From: Amphiduros pacificus
Taxonomy: Eukaryota; Annelida; Polychaeta; Phyllodocida; Hesionidae
DNA: 64,000 nucleotides
Direction: 5' to 3'
Assembly: GCA_949316495.1 (NCBI GenBank)
Contig: OX439004.1
Span: forward strand, 29,170,904 to 29,234,903
Shown here: in pieces, positions 1-12,200 of the stretch
Position numbering within the stretch: the first letter of the stretch is position 1
Layout: each line of letters opens with the position of its first letter
The notes under the pieces: model-generated
Databases searched by the model: none
What the model was told of the DNA's origin: nothing
Seen by the model: the letters and a program-made list of their open reading frames with translations, nothing else
Program-made: the position numbers and the translations under genes

Positions 1-83
1 ATACCTACCTACATATCTACCTATCTACATACCTACCTACCTACATATCTACCTACATACTAACCTACATATATACATACATA
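1..83. repeat. ACCTACAT-type microsatellite, left part
   Basis: Degenerate repeats of acctacatacct and acatatctacct. The array is interrupted by the inverted-repeat element at 84-298 and continues after it. Confidence 0.9.
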
Positions 84-298
84 CAGCCGGCGACAACAGA
101 GCTGCGGACAACAACAGAGCTGCGGTTTCATTTTCAAAGCCTTTTGTGTGCGTCTGCACTCTCGAAAATATTCACACCAAGTTGTTTTCTGACACTTGCA
201 AATGCAAACAAAGTCAAATGGTTTGATAAACTTCGCTAATCAATTGATAAACTGAACCACAGCTCTGTTGTCGTCCGCAGCTCTGTTGTCGTCGGCTG
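84..298. mobile_element. 215-bp MITE with about 45-bp inverted ends, TA target
   Basis: The left end starts CAGCCGGCGACAACAGAGCT and the right end is its near-perfect reverse complement. Each end has a doubled 'gacaacagagctgcgg' motif. TA lies on both sides (82-83 and 299-300), the target of Tc1/mariner-type transposases. The 120-bp core has no coding capacity. It inserted in a microsatellite, whose repeats flank it on both sides. Confidence 0.85.
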
Positions 299-300
299 TA

Positions 301-600
301 CCAACCTACATACCTACCTACCTACATATCTACCTACATACCAACCTACAATACCTACATATCTATCTACATACCAACCTACATACATACCTACCTACAT
401 ATCTACCTACCTACATATCTACCTACATACCAATGTACATACTTACATATCTACCTACATACTAACCTACATTTATACCTACATACCAACCTACATACCT
501 ACATATCTACCTACATACCAACCTACAATACCTACATATCTATCTACATACCAACCTACATACATACCTACATATCTACCTAAATACCTACATACATATT
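301..600. repeat. ACCTACAT-type microsatellite, right part
   Basis: About 300 bases of acctacatacc / acatatctacct units with larger period repeats ('acataccaacctacaatacc' recurs). Open reading in one + frame (268-465, Tyr/Thr/Leu-rich) follows from the repeat and is not a gene. Confidence 0.9.
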
Positions 601-1558
601 TCTGATCATTTCTCAATTGAAAATTAATCAAATATTCATTTAAAGAAAGCTAAGAATACCCAAAGTTGTAAAATTGTCGTCTGCTCTTCTCAGGCTTTTT
701 GACTGGTATGTGACGGTTTTTAATATAAATTTGAACTAGAAACAATGATAGGGGACCAGATTACGAACCACATTTGATTTATGTGTAAAGTCGTGCACGG
801 TTTTTTAATTGTTAAATGAGTACGAATCCCAAAAACGTGCTCGACTTTTGAACAGGAGTGAACACGGCGGAAATAATCAGGCGGGGACAAACGTAAAGAC
901 CCGGATATAGCTCAAACTTTACAAAATGGCGGCAACCGAAAATCTCCGAAAACGAACCAATAAAACGTATTTGTGATGACTACAATTAGAAACTGCGCAG
1001 TTAAAGAATGGCGGACAATTTGGCCGCCGTTTTCAGTCATTATCGGCGGACAATGTGAAATAGCGGCCGGCTTTGTCCGACGGGCCGACGACTTTTGGCG
1101 AACACTGTTCTATAGAGCAGAGGTTTTCTGCTCAGCAGAGCAACTTCCGCATCTCGACAGATGCCATCCGCTTAATATCACTTAGGAATCTCCAGTTCAG
1201 CCTGGCTCAGGCAGAATGGACCATTCATTCTTGATGTTATTACATTTGAATTCCCTCACATTGCTCTAATGTCCTTGAAATTGGAGAGCAGCTTTACTTC
1301 TATTTGAAAAGCTATCACACTTTGCTGAAATAAGTTACTCACAAGTTAGTTCTTATTTATAGGATACTAAGCATTCCAGTTTACTTGATAATAGACTTCC
1401 TTTGCTAAACATATAAAATCATAGATGTGACAGTTGAATGATGAAGATAGTTTGGACGTATTTGTCAAGATCTGTCAACTCTATGATTTTCCAGTTTTCC
1501 ATGATTTGTAAATATCTGGATATCATCTTTTAGATTTTAGATCACGTAAGAAATATCC
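601..1558. other. Intronic or upstream sequence with CpG-rich patch
   Basis: No exon is visible. Bases about 860-1100 are richer in CpG than the surroundings and contain repeated 'aatggcgg' (near 925 and 1007) and 'ggcggaca' words. This could be an old transposon or a CpG patch. A 70-codon open frame at 973-1185 has no recognisable product. Confidence 0.4.
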
Positions 1559-2531
1559 CAGTCTTCCCGATAACCGCCAGACCCCCGGTCCAGACCGATA
1601 TTTTTTGCCACGGTCCGGCATATTTTCTGTTGTAGTCGGACCTCATGTCCGACATGTATTTTTGTCAAAATTCTAACTTTTCTCAAAATTTTTCCCTCGA
1701 GAAGTTCGGCAGTCATTTTAAAGGTAAAACGTAAATACGAAGTGTCAGGGATCCATCATTGCGCAATACATTAATATTTTCAATGCTAATGAATAGCTTC
1801 CGATCATTTTCGCGCCAAAAATACGAGCCTGTCCCCGTCACTTCCGGTTTTCATAATGACGACCTTGTGTCTTTTATGCGTATTAAAGCATTGTTAAACT
1901 CGCATTTTCTCTGACTTTAAACTTATTAAACGAAGGCGGACTATTGCCGACACATGTCAGAATATTTCTATGTGCAAAATAAAACAAAGATTTTAATTAT
2001 ATCGCCGTTTGGGAAGCTTGTACCTGGCTTGTTTACTTTTCACGATGATATACAGTTCGCCGATCTTTCACCTATTATCGCTCAAACGCTAGAGAGCACC
2101 TTCTTTTCACCACTTCCGGGAGTAATGTTTGTTGCGGTCAATTATACATATTTTCGCCCATGTAAACAAGGCCTTTAAACTGTGTTTTCAAGTAAAATAA
2201 TCACCAAGAGACATTAATAATACATGCAAATTGTGAATAATAGTTTGTTTTCACAATGGGACATACAAAAATGTTTTAATGTCGAACATTTCCCCATTGA
2301 ATGTGCATTTGAAATATTCTCTGTTTTGTTCAACGACTTAAATTCAATATGGCGGCCAGTAAGCAGGAAGTTCATGTTCTGCACATGCTCAGTTCAAAGA
2401 ACAACAGAAGGGTTGTGAACTGTATTCTTTCTTTTTTTTACGGTCCGGTAAAAATGCTTTCGGTCCAGTGAAAATGTCAACTTTGTCGGACCGAATGTCC
2501 GTTGAAGGTCTGGTGACTATCGGGAAGACTG
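1559..2531. mobile_element. 973-bp non-autonomous DNA transposon with TIRs and 6-bp TSD
   Basis: The left end CAGTCTTCCCGATAACCGCC and the right end (reverse complement CAGTCTTCCCGATAGTCACC) match at 22 of the first 25 positions, through CCAGACC. ATATCC flanks it on both sides (1553-1558 and 2532-2537). Subterminal GTCGGAC/GTCCGAC palindromes occur at both ends (about 1637-1655 and 2484-2501), resembling transposase binding sites. It contains two short open frames (1954-2178, 2224-2418) with no family I recognise, so it looks non-autonomous. A 6-bp duplication is unusual; IS3EU and Dada superfamilies make duplications of about that size. Confidence 0.85.
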
Positions 2532-2537
2532 ATATCC

Positions 2538-3066
2538 TCCACATTAAATGTGATACAGGTGTTTTATCTCCAAATGTGCAGTAGATGTTATAAATAGAAA
2601 AAAGATTACAAAACTTATAAATGGAATTCCAGTAAATAAATATTTTTATTGTTGATCAGAAGTAGTAAACATTCAGTTGCAATTTAGCAGAGGGTGGAAT
2701 TTCTTAATTCTGGCATTAATACACAGCCAAGAGAGCAGCTGACAAATGACTACAAGAAGTTTCTATATTAACAATTGTGATCAACATCTGCCTGCTTTTC
2801 AACATCACAAAACTCAAAAATATATTGTATTGAATCTTGTATTTTTTTATTTTGTGTCCTGCCATACATTTTTATCACATATCATGCCCCAAAAAACCAC
2901 TACCCCAATTTACCACAATTTTTTTTTTCTTTGAACAATTATTTCTTGGGGTAAAACAGGTTGCCTTCAAAGTTGTCGAGTTAATATTTATAGTATTATG
3001 TATTATTGTATATAATGCTGATTACTTGAGATGATCTACATTGGAGATATTTTGTGTGTTTTGCAG
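2538..3066. other. Endophilin-B intron, end
   Basis: AT-rich intron with pyrimidine tracts before the 3067 acceptor. Open frames here are short, low-complexity and unsupported. Confidence 0.5.
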
Positions 3067-3200
3067 GAAGTGCTTTGGTCAAGTGTGGCCAGACACAACA
3101 GAAGTTGGGTGTGGCAGACAAAGACTTTGTGGACTCTGCTGGCAACAACTTCATCCAACCTCTACAGGCATTCCTTAATGGCGACATGAAGACTGTCATG
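3067..3200 (+). CDS. SH3GLB: Endophilin-B exon, BAR middle
   Basis: The acceptor is tttgcag and the donor is ATG|gtgagc. The exon starts in phase 1 (G|GA) and ends in phase 0. It encodes GSALVKCGQTQQKLGVADKD and then FVDSAGNNFIQPLQAFLNGD, matching the 'NALIKCGETQ...LNFLTPLRNFIEGD' stretch of vertebrate endophilin-B. It is the first recognisable exon in the window. Confidence 0.93.
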
Positions 3201-6200
3201 GTGAGCAAATATTCATATATATATATATATATATATTATAAATATATATATATTATAAATATACATTGTATATATATTATAAATATATATATATTATAAA
3301 TATATATATATATATATATAAAAGTGAGGGGAGGGAAGCTCAGTTCAGTATGTAAAGAAATATTCATAAAAGTAATATTGAATAGATTGATATTTTTGAT
3401 TTTGAATAAAGTTACATATGTGTACTGATACTCAGTCAATACATATTAGATATTTGTTGTGAGCATTTTATATTTTACATGTGTGGTTGTTCTCCCTCAC
3501 TGTTCACTGATCTATAAAGAATGCCTCGTATTTGTATGCTTGCAGAAAGAGAGGAAGATCCTGGAGAACAAGAGACTAGATCTGGATGTTGCTAAGAACA
3601 AGCTGCGTCGAGCCAAGACACAACCTTCCAAAGAATCCGTCAGTATTCTACTTAGATATCCTCATTTTCCTTTCCAACAGTACACTTCTTAACTTTATTG
3701 CCTTTTTCCATGAGTTCATGAATCAACTTAATGAATGTTTGTTTTTTTTGTGAAATGCAAGATTTTAAAGATGATTGCTGGACACTCTTGTCTGTTTTAT
3801 ACTGCCTCTGACTAATCATGCTGACAGTAAACTGACTATATATAGATCTATATATAGATCTATAGTAACTGAACTAATCTGACTTATATTGTTGCTATCA
3901 TATATCTATTTGATCACTCACAAACATGATCAGTGAGGTCACATTGTCCAGGATTTGTTGCGTGATTCTATTTTATCATGCAGGTCATAGACTAAGTAAG
4001 ACCTCAATATGTTTCATTTCGGAGTGATTAAATAAATATTGGCTGTAACAGATAAACGGACATTTCAATTCATCATGTATAAAAAGCCTGTTCATACAGA
4101 GAAAATTGTATGAATTAAAAAGTCTTTAATGATGGCAATTATTTACCTAATTTTTTTTAACCATAATGAATTTTCAACAGTTCAGATGGCGTAACTCATT
4201 TCTGCAATTTGATTTTGGCATTTCCTCTCACAACTTACACTTGATTATTTTGCGGCAGTATTACCATGAAATATGGAGCGGCCTAAATATCTGAAAAATC
4301 TAAATGATTTATTTTTTTAAATAGTCTTGAATATCTATCTTGTTTGTCAAATTCATAACCTGAGCCCAACAAATAGTATTACAGGCTGAAAGTTATACAT
4401 GCATGGACTGAACTGTTCAGGATAATGTTTAGTCTAAACTCTTATTTGGTCATGCATATTGGTGACCATAGTGAATCAGGAAGAGCTATTGTGTGCCTCC
4501 CAATAGCTCTACATGCTAGATCATGCATGGCCTGATGCAGTAATAAGGTCGTGCAATGGCTGCAGATTATGTGTGACCCTATGAGAGTTTGGACTGGACT
4601 ATAGAGTTGGAACTAATGTGAGATGTTTGTATGCACCTTGCTGCTGCAGAGCCCAGATTCTGCCGCTCAGGCTGCCGAGGTTTGTGCCCTCTTCTGTCCT
4701 TTATATTTGTCTCATTTTGTCAATCAGCTTATCTTTTAATCTCTATAATCCCCTGCCTGCTGTCACATATTGAATGTAATGTGTAGATAGACCATCATAT
4801 CAAATCCTAAACCATAAAATATTGCTTTTGGAAAGAAAAAAAAACTAATCTTCTCTTGTTTAGAAATTTGTAGTGAAAGATGTGACTAAAATATGATATA
4901 ATGAGTTTGAGATAGACAACTTGTCAATTGCATAATTATGCTAGTATTACTTACACAGTTTAGAATAGTTTTGTCAGTGTGATTTGTGTTACCATGGTCA
5001 CATGAAGAAGATTTGCTCCTTAGCATGATGGGGTTCACTGAAGACTTGTCTAATTCACCATGTCCTCCTGGTAGGTGTAGACATGTCACAGTTACACCAC
5101 AGCTTTGTCACATTATGGGGGAAGTGGGAAATGTTTCCGCATATTTTATGACGGTTGCTGAACTTCTACATAGAAATTGAAGCACACCAGCTTTGCCTTC
5201 TTCAATGTAGTTTCATAGATTTATCAGATTCCTAAATGTACAGTAAATGTCAACTTTTGCCTTCATTCTCATCACTAATAATTCATGGCATCCCTTTATT
5301 TCCCTCGATTAACCCCCCCCCCCCCCCCCCCCCCCTTTATACTTTATTCCCCAAAATCAAAATACCCTTATTCCCTTCATTCCAAATCTCTTTCTTTACC
5401 TTATTATCCTCATTGAGAGTCCCTGAGATTTTAAATGACCTCATTGCAGCCTCACAATTTTTGGAAAATGCCTGGTATGCCACAGGCTTAAAAAGTACAG
5501 AAAACGAAGATAGGTTGAAAACAATATCAGTAATTTTACCCCAATATGTGCAAATATGCTCTACTTTGACCAGATAAACAAATCAAGGTCTGGCAGTTTT
5601 CAAATTCACTTGGTCAAAAACTAAAGTAAGTCCACAAAGGTCTCAGAAAATAATACGATTTCAGGGTATCGAGTAGGATATTATAGCATTGTCTTTGATT
5701 GGCCATAAATCGATTTTGTCATAATCCAGTCCTAGATAATCAAGTAAACTATGACTTATTGCCATTGTGTACACAGTGTATGTGGGATGACACTTTTGAT
5801 CTTCATTTTTTTAAACATTCAATGGGTAATTTTAGTCTATGAAGCACTTTATGGATTTAATATTTTTTCAATAGACCTTTAAGAATTTTGTCAAGTTAAT
5901 ATTTGGAATAAGGGTTTTTCTCTCAATTATGCATTTTATCTTCTTCCCATATGCAAACGTCTGGGAGTTGATGTTGCTTTCACATTCATCAATGCATGGG
6001 TATATTCTGTTTGCTTTGTATATCACAAATATAGATTCATGTTCAATGTTAAAATCAATATTTCAGATTAGAATAATATGTGTCAGCTTGGTCCTGCATA
6101 TCATGTTATTCATGAAGCTAAAACTTTATTCAACGTCAGTAAATAAAAAATAAAAAATGGCTGAATTATCTTGTAGAAAGTGTTTAGTTAAAAGCTGAGT

Positions 6201-9200
6201 CCAGATACTATTTAGTCATGCATCTATAAGTAATATTACACCATTTTACCCCTTACTCAAATAAAGTATATTGCCTCCAAAATCTGGTGACTGCCTGCTA
6301 AGACCATTTCCCTATTTGACGGTTCCCTGTTTAACTGTAACCTCTTCAACCAGCAACCTAGAAACCAACATTTGCCAGACAACATCAAGTCACAGTTTTC
6401 CGGTTCGGTCATAGCTTGTCCAGTTATTTAATGACTGCATTGATTCATGCACCGTCCAGTCAGACCCTGCTGCATGGCCAAATACAACTCTGGACTCAGC
6501 CTGTTACAATATTGATTATGGTATATGATAAGCACCACAGTATACCATTATGATTACATGTATTACCAATTCGTATGATGAGTGTTAACTCCAGTCATGA
6601 AGTGCATTGATATATAAATAAACAAATGAGAGACTAATGAGATAAAATAAAGCCATCGGAAGTTAAATTTTGCAGATAACCTTGATAATCATGGAAATGT
6701 TGCTGATAAATATGTTATTTGATACATGTCTGAGATCATAGTAAAATGAAAACATCAGTGGATGCCTTCAATGATAATATGATATATTTTTAGATGTTTA
6801 ATAATATTTATTTCTAAATGTAAATCTTAAAAAATTGGTAGCAAATTTAAATGGGGCATATTAACAAAAGGTAACAAAATGGATTTTAAAGCAAAATGAT
6901 TTTAAAGATTATTGGTCTTTGTTAAAAGTCTATGTTAAGGTGAGGTATAAAACATCTGCATTCCTTTTTTAGAGAATATTAACACTGACTGGTAATTAAC
7001 AAAACTGAAAAAACTGTAGAAGGATGAAGTGCTGCTTGAAAATAATTTTTTTGAAAAAGATTGTTTAAAAAAAACAAATGTCGAGGTTTTGTGATATATT
7101 GAACAAAAAATGTTTTTTTTTTCAGTGAATTGTTAACTATATTGCACTTCTATTTTCAACTTTACCTGTATTTTCACATCATTTCTTGCTTTATGATTCT
7201 GTTTGTTTCCTGCATCTTCGCCGGCCAGACTGCCGCTGGGACTGTGATGCAGGTAAACCTTTCCCTCGCCCCACAAACTCTCCCTCTACCTAATCTGTTG
7301 TCTATGTACTTATACTATACTTTTACCTGTACTTCCTCTCTGTTTTGTAAAACTTGTACTGAAATGAGGTGATCTTTTCTCTGATGTCTATAAAACGATT
7401 TCTATCTTCAAAAGTAAATTTCAAAGAGAGTTTTGAAGAAAAAAACAAAACAAAAGTGGAATACACTTGATGAGTGATATGAATTATTGAATATGACAGA
7501 AAAAAAATTTTTAGAGAAGATATTCACCTCCCAAACTTCTGTTACACTTTCTGAAGTGTAGAGACATGATACGTATGTGAGAATGGAACCGTTAACAAAA
7601 AAAACAAATGACTCCTTCTCAGTTCAGGATACATGGATAACTACAGGTTCCATTCTCTGAACTGGTACCATGTCTCAGAATAATCTTCACTTGTCTCCTA
7701 CCATTGTTGTCTCTGTCAACAGATGGAGCCAAACATCCAAGCAGTCTGGCATAAATGTGACTTAAGTCAATGTATACCTGCTATCATTCTCATCACAACT
7801 ATCTTGGGAATGTTCAGTTTTATCACTTGTGCCACGTTTGTGACATAATATGGTCACACGCTGGCCTTGCATGACTCATTTTAGTCTCGTTTGTGTGTGA
7901 CAGAATAGAAGTTTGGCTCCACCTGAAAAGTCTCACCTGACCGTACACTTTGGGCTCTACTGTACACCCTGTACCCGAGTACAATACAACATAAAAACAC
8001 TGTCAGGTCATGGTCAGCAACAGATTCCCATTGATTGCCTATGTCTATTGTTTTACAGTCTGGAATTTACAATAGTACCACATTCCAGGTATTATATACA
8101 GATATTCTCATAAGTCTCAATACTTTATAGATATTTTGTAAATGGTAAAGGAATTTCTTTTACATGCAGTGTATGATTTCGTCATGTCTTTTTCTGCAAA
8201 GTAGGGCAAATTCTTTTTTTTTAGTGTATTATATTTGACATTCTTGACTATAGGTGTTGTCCTGTGGAAGAGTTAGAAGTCGTTAGCTGTTTGCTTCAGT
8301 GTTTAAAATCTGATAAGGAATTTTGACATTGCCAGATGAGAATTTCCTTCATCATAAGAAGCACACATTATTATTATTTATTTTTTGGTCTTTACCCCTC
8401 AGCAAATTTTGCCGAAGGGGTATAGTCAGAGTCTGTGCGTGCTGGACATCTGTCCCTTTTTGTCAACATAACTTGAGAACAAACAATGTTCAGTTCTTCA
8501 AACTCAAGCCATAGATGCATCTTATCAATATCTTGAAATGGTGTGCTTGTCAGTGATTTGACCTGCAATTTTTAGATCATATGACCTTGCGTCTGAAATC
8601 TTGTGAAGGGGCAAGTTCACAACAAATCAAGATAATGTTTACCAAACCTAAACCGTAGATGTATTTTATAAATGTTTTAAAATAGTGTATTTGTTGGTGA
8701 CCTTGATACTCATTTCAAGGTCATGACTCAATCTTGTAAAATCAACAACAAATAAACACAGCACTACCAAACTTAAACCATTGATGCGTAACAGCCCGAA
8801 ATCTCCACTCGTTCCGCTGTTACTATTAGCAGAGGGGCTGCGGTCACTGACCATATTTTATTTATTTATGTGTTATTATGGTTATCAGATGATACTCCAT
8901 GTTTGCTGCTAGCTGCACCACACATTTATCATCCTGTGCTTTCACTTATGAATTGTATATTTTTAGATTTCTCCTTAAAAATATAAATTGTCAATGAAAT
9001 AGGCAGAGTGAAACTGATTCATTATAAAGTACAATGACATTTGTTGTATACTCATTAGATCTCAACTAATATTTACATTATTCATTTTGTATGATGGCAA
9101 TCTATTCACTTATTTTAGAGTCACATATTGATTGAATTTCGCTTTCTTTTTCACTTTACCAGCTGGTAAATATAACAATATAGATACAGTCAAATTTAGA

Positions 9201-12200
9201 CACATTATGTTTACGATAAAAGCATTTACGTTTTCATGTTTAGCAGTAATTTAGAGGGATAGATCTAGACAATAAACACTGTATTATATAGCATCACATT
9301 GTATATCTGCACTTATGTGGTAGAATGTCTTTAAACAAGACCTTATTGCTACTCATCAAAAGGTGGGATTAACAATAAAGGATCTTGTTGCCATGGTTAC
9401 ACAGAAGTATCTGAATGATAATGAATTAGAAATTGACTGCCAGCTTCTGGTATTAAGTGTTTTATGCAAGGTTTGCATTATCTATTTGCATAACATTATC
9501 TTTTTTCTAGGGTATTATATGCATCATATATGAAAGAGGATGTTTAGATGTTGATTAATGAGCTTGTTATGTTCAACCAGTCAAGTCCAGTTGTTGTATC
9601 AGTCACACATATTCCGTGTCCACGTGAGGTCCGTGTCCACGTGAGGTCAGCAAGGTTATTGTGTTCAGTCAGGCACATTTGTTGTGCGTGACACAATAGG
9701 TTCACACAGTAGCCTTGAGTGGCCCATTATGGTCACACGGCCACCTTGAGTGGCTTGTTATGGTGCCATTTTTCTCATTGTTTGGTGTGGACTGCTAACA
9801 TTGTATGATGTATCAGGAAATGTGGTGGTTGTCTTGCCTGCCATTAGCTTGCATAACACTGTAGGATATTACCATAATAAATGCCACATTTTCTGAAAAA
9901 GCATGCACTCATAATCTCCTATTCATTTGTAATTAAGTCAAGAAGGAGATTTAAAATTTATTACTTTGAATATTACTAACATTTGTTTTCCTTAAAGGAG
10001 AACTAAAATTTCGATTTTTATAACAAATATTAACACTTTACTAATATGCATCCATTAGCAATATATAACTTAAGCTTCCTCATGTTCATAATTTCATTTT
10101 CTTTTTAATATTAGGGATGTATAATCAAAATACTTTTGCTTTGAATATAACATGTATTGCAGAGTGTTGTTAGGAAAAATATGTATCACAAAAAATTGCC
10201 ATATTTGTTCATCAGACCGAATACAGTGTACATGTATAGCAAAAAATAGCTTTTTTTCTGTCTGTCTGATATTCACATGACAATGAGGCATATATATTGG
10301 TATTCACAATATGCCTCCATTATGGACTGATCTGAGATTGACTCAGCTGCCTGTGTCCAGCCAGACCCTGGCACCATATAACAACTACATATGTACATGT
10401 ACTTTAATCATTTCACTCATCGATTGAATTACAAACCCATCGATTTCACTACAGAATTGGCTGCAACCATCAAAAGGTTTTATAAAATAGTGAATGCATT
10501 GACACTATATGGATTTATTCTTTGTGTGAGGTCAATCTCTTATTAATGGACACAAGATGGTGTTATTTTATCACTCATCCCAAAGGATTGATTGGTTTTC
10601 AGCATATCCATGCACTGAGATGAGTTGGCGGGTCGGCACGTGCACTGTGGGCTAGGTGGTATGCACTGTGGCCTGGGTGGTATGGGTATTAACATTGGGA
10701 GCTCGACTCCTCGACATCTGCATTGTTTGTACACGTAGATACCGATCATGCTCCGACACAGTGATACACTATATGCTAGGCAGATCTGCTCCGACACAGT
10801 GATACACTATATGCTAGGCAGGTCTGCTCCGACACAATGGTACACTATATGCAAGGCAGGTCTGCTCTGACACAGTCATAGACTATATGCTAGGCAGGTC
10901 TGCTCCCACACAGTGATACACTATATGCAAGGCAGGTCTGCTCCGACACAGTGATACACTATACGCTAGGCAGATCTGCTCCGACACAGTGATACACTAT
11001 ATGCTAGGCAGGTCTGCTCCGACACAATGGTACACTATATGCAAGGCAGGTCTGCTCTGACACAGTCATAGACTATATGCTAGGCAGGTCTGCTCCGACA
11101 CAGTGATACACTATATGCTAGGCAGGTCTGCTCCGACACAGTGATACACTATATGCTAGGCAGGTCTGCTCCGACACAGTGATACACTATATGCTAGGCA
11201 GGTCTGCTCCGACACAGTGATACACTATACGCTAGGCAGATCTGCTCCGACACAGTCATAGACTATATGCTAGGCAGGTCTGCTCCGACACAGTGGTACA
11301 CTATATGCTAGGCAGGTCTGCCCTGACACAGTGATACACTATATGCTAGGCAGGTCTGCTCCGACACAGTGATACACTATATGCTAGGCAGGTCTGCTCC
11401 GACACAGTGATACACTATATGCTAGGCAGGTCTGCTCCGACACAGTGATACACTATATGCTAGGCAGGTCTGCTCCGACACAGTGATACACTATATGCTA
11501 GGCAGGTCTGCTCCGACACAGTGATACACTATATGCTAGGCAGGTCTGCCCTGTTACAGTGATAGACTATATGCTAGGCAGATCTGCTCCGACACAGTGA
11601 TAGACTATATGCTAGGCAGGTCTGCCCTGACACAGTGATACACTATATGCTGGCCAAGTCTGCTCTGACACAGTGATACACTATATGCTGGCCAAGTCTG
11701 CTCCGACACAGTGATACATTACATGCTAGGCAGGTCTGCTCCGACACAGTGATACACTATATGCAAGGCAGGTCTGCTCTGACACAGTGATACACTATAT
11801 GCTAGGCAGGTCTGCTCCGACACAGTGATACACTATATGCTAGGCAGGTCTGCTCCCACACAGTGATACACTATATGCTAGGCAGGTCTGCTCTGACACA
11901 GTGATACACTATATGCTAGGCAGGTCTGCTCCGACACAGTGATACACTATATGCTAGGCAGGTCTGCTCCGACACAGTGATACACTATATGCTAGGCAGG
12001 TCTGCTCCGACACAGTGATACACTATATGCTAGGCAGGTCTGCCCTGTTACAGTGATAGACTATATGCTAGGCAGATCTGCTCCGACACAGTGATAGACT
12101 ATATGCTAGGCAGGTCTGCCCTGACACAGTGATACACTATATGCTGGCCAAGTCTGCTCTGACACAGTGATACACTATATGCTGGCCAAGTCTGCTCCGA

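Noticed and set aside
973-1185. 70-codon open frame in the CpG-rich patch
   Set aside because: No recognisable domain and no splice signals; composition effect.
5236-5577. 113-codon open frame
   Set aside because: Runs through the poly-C tract giving poly-Pro; no support as an exon.
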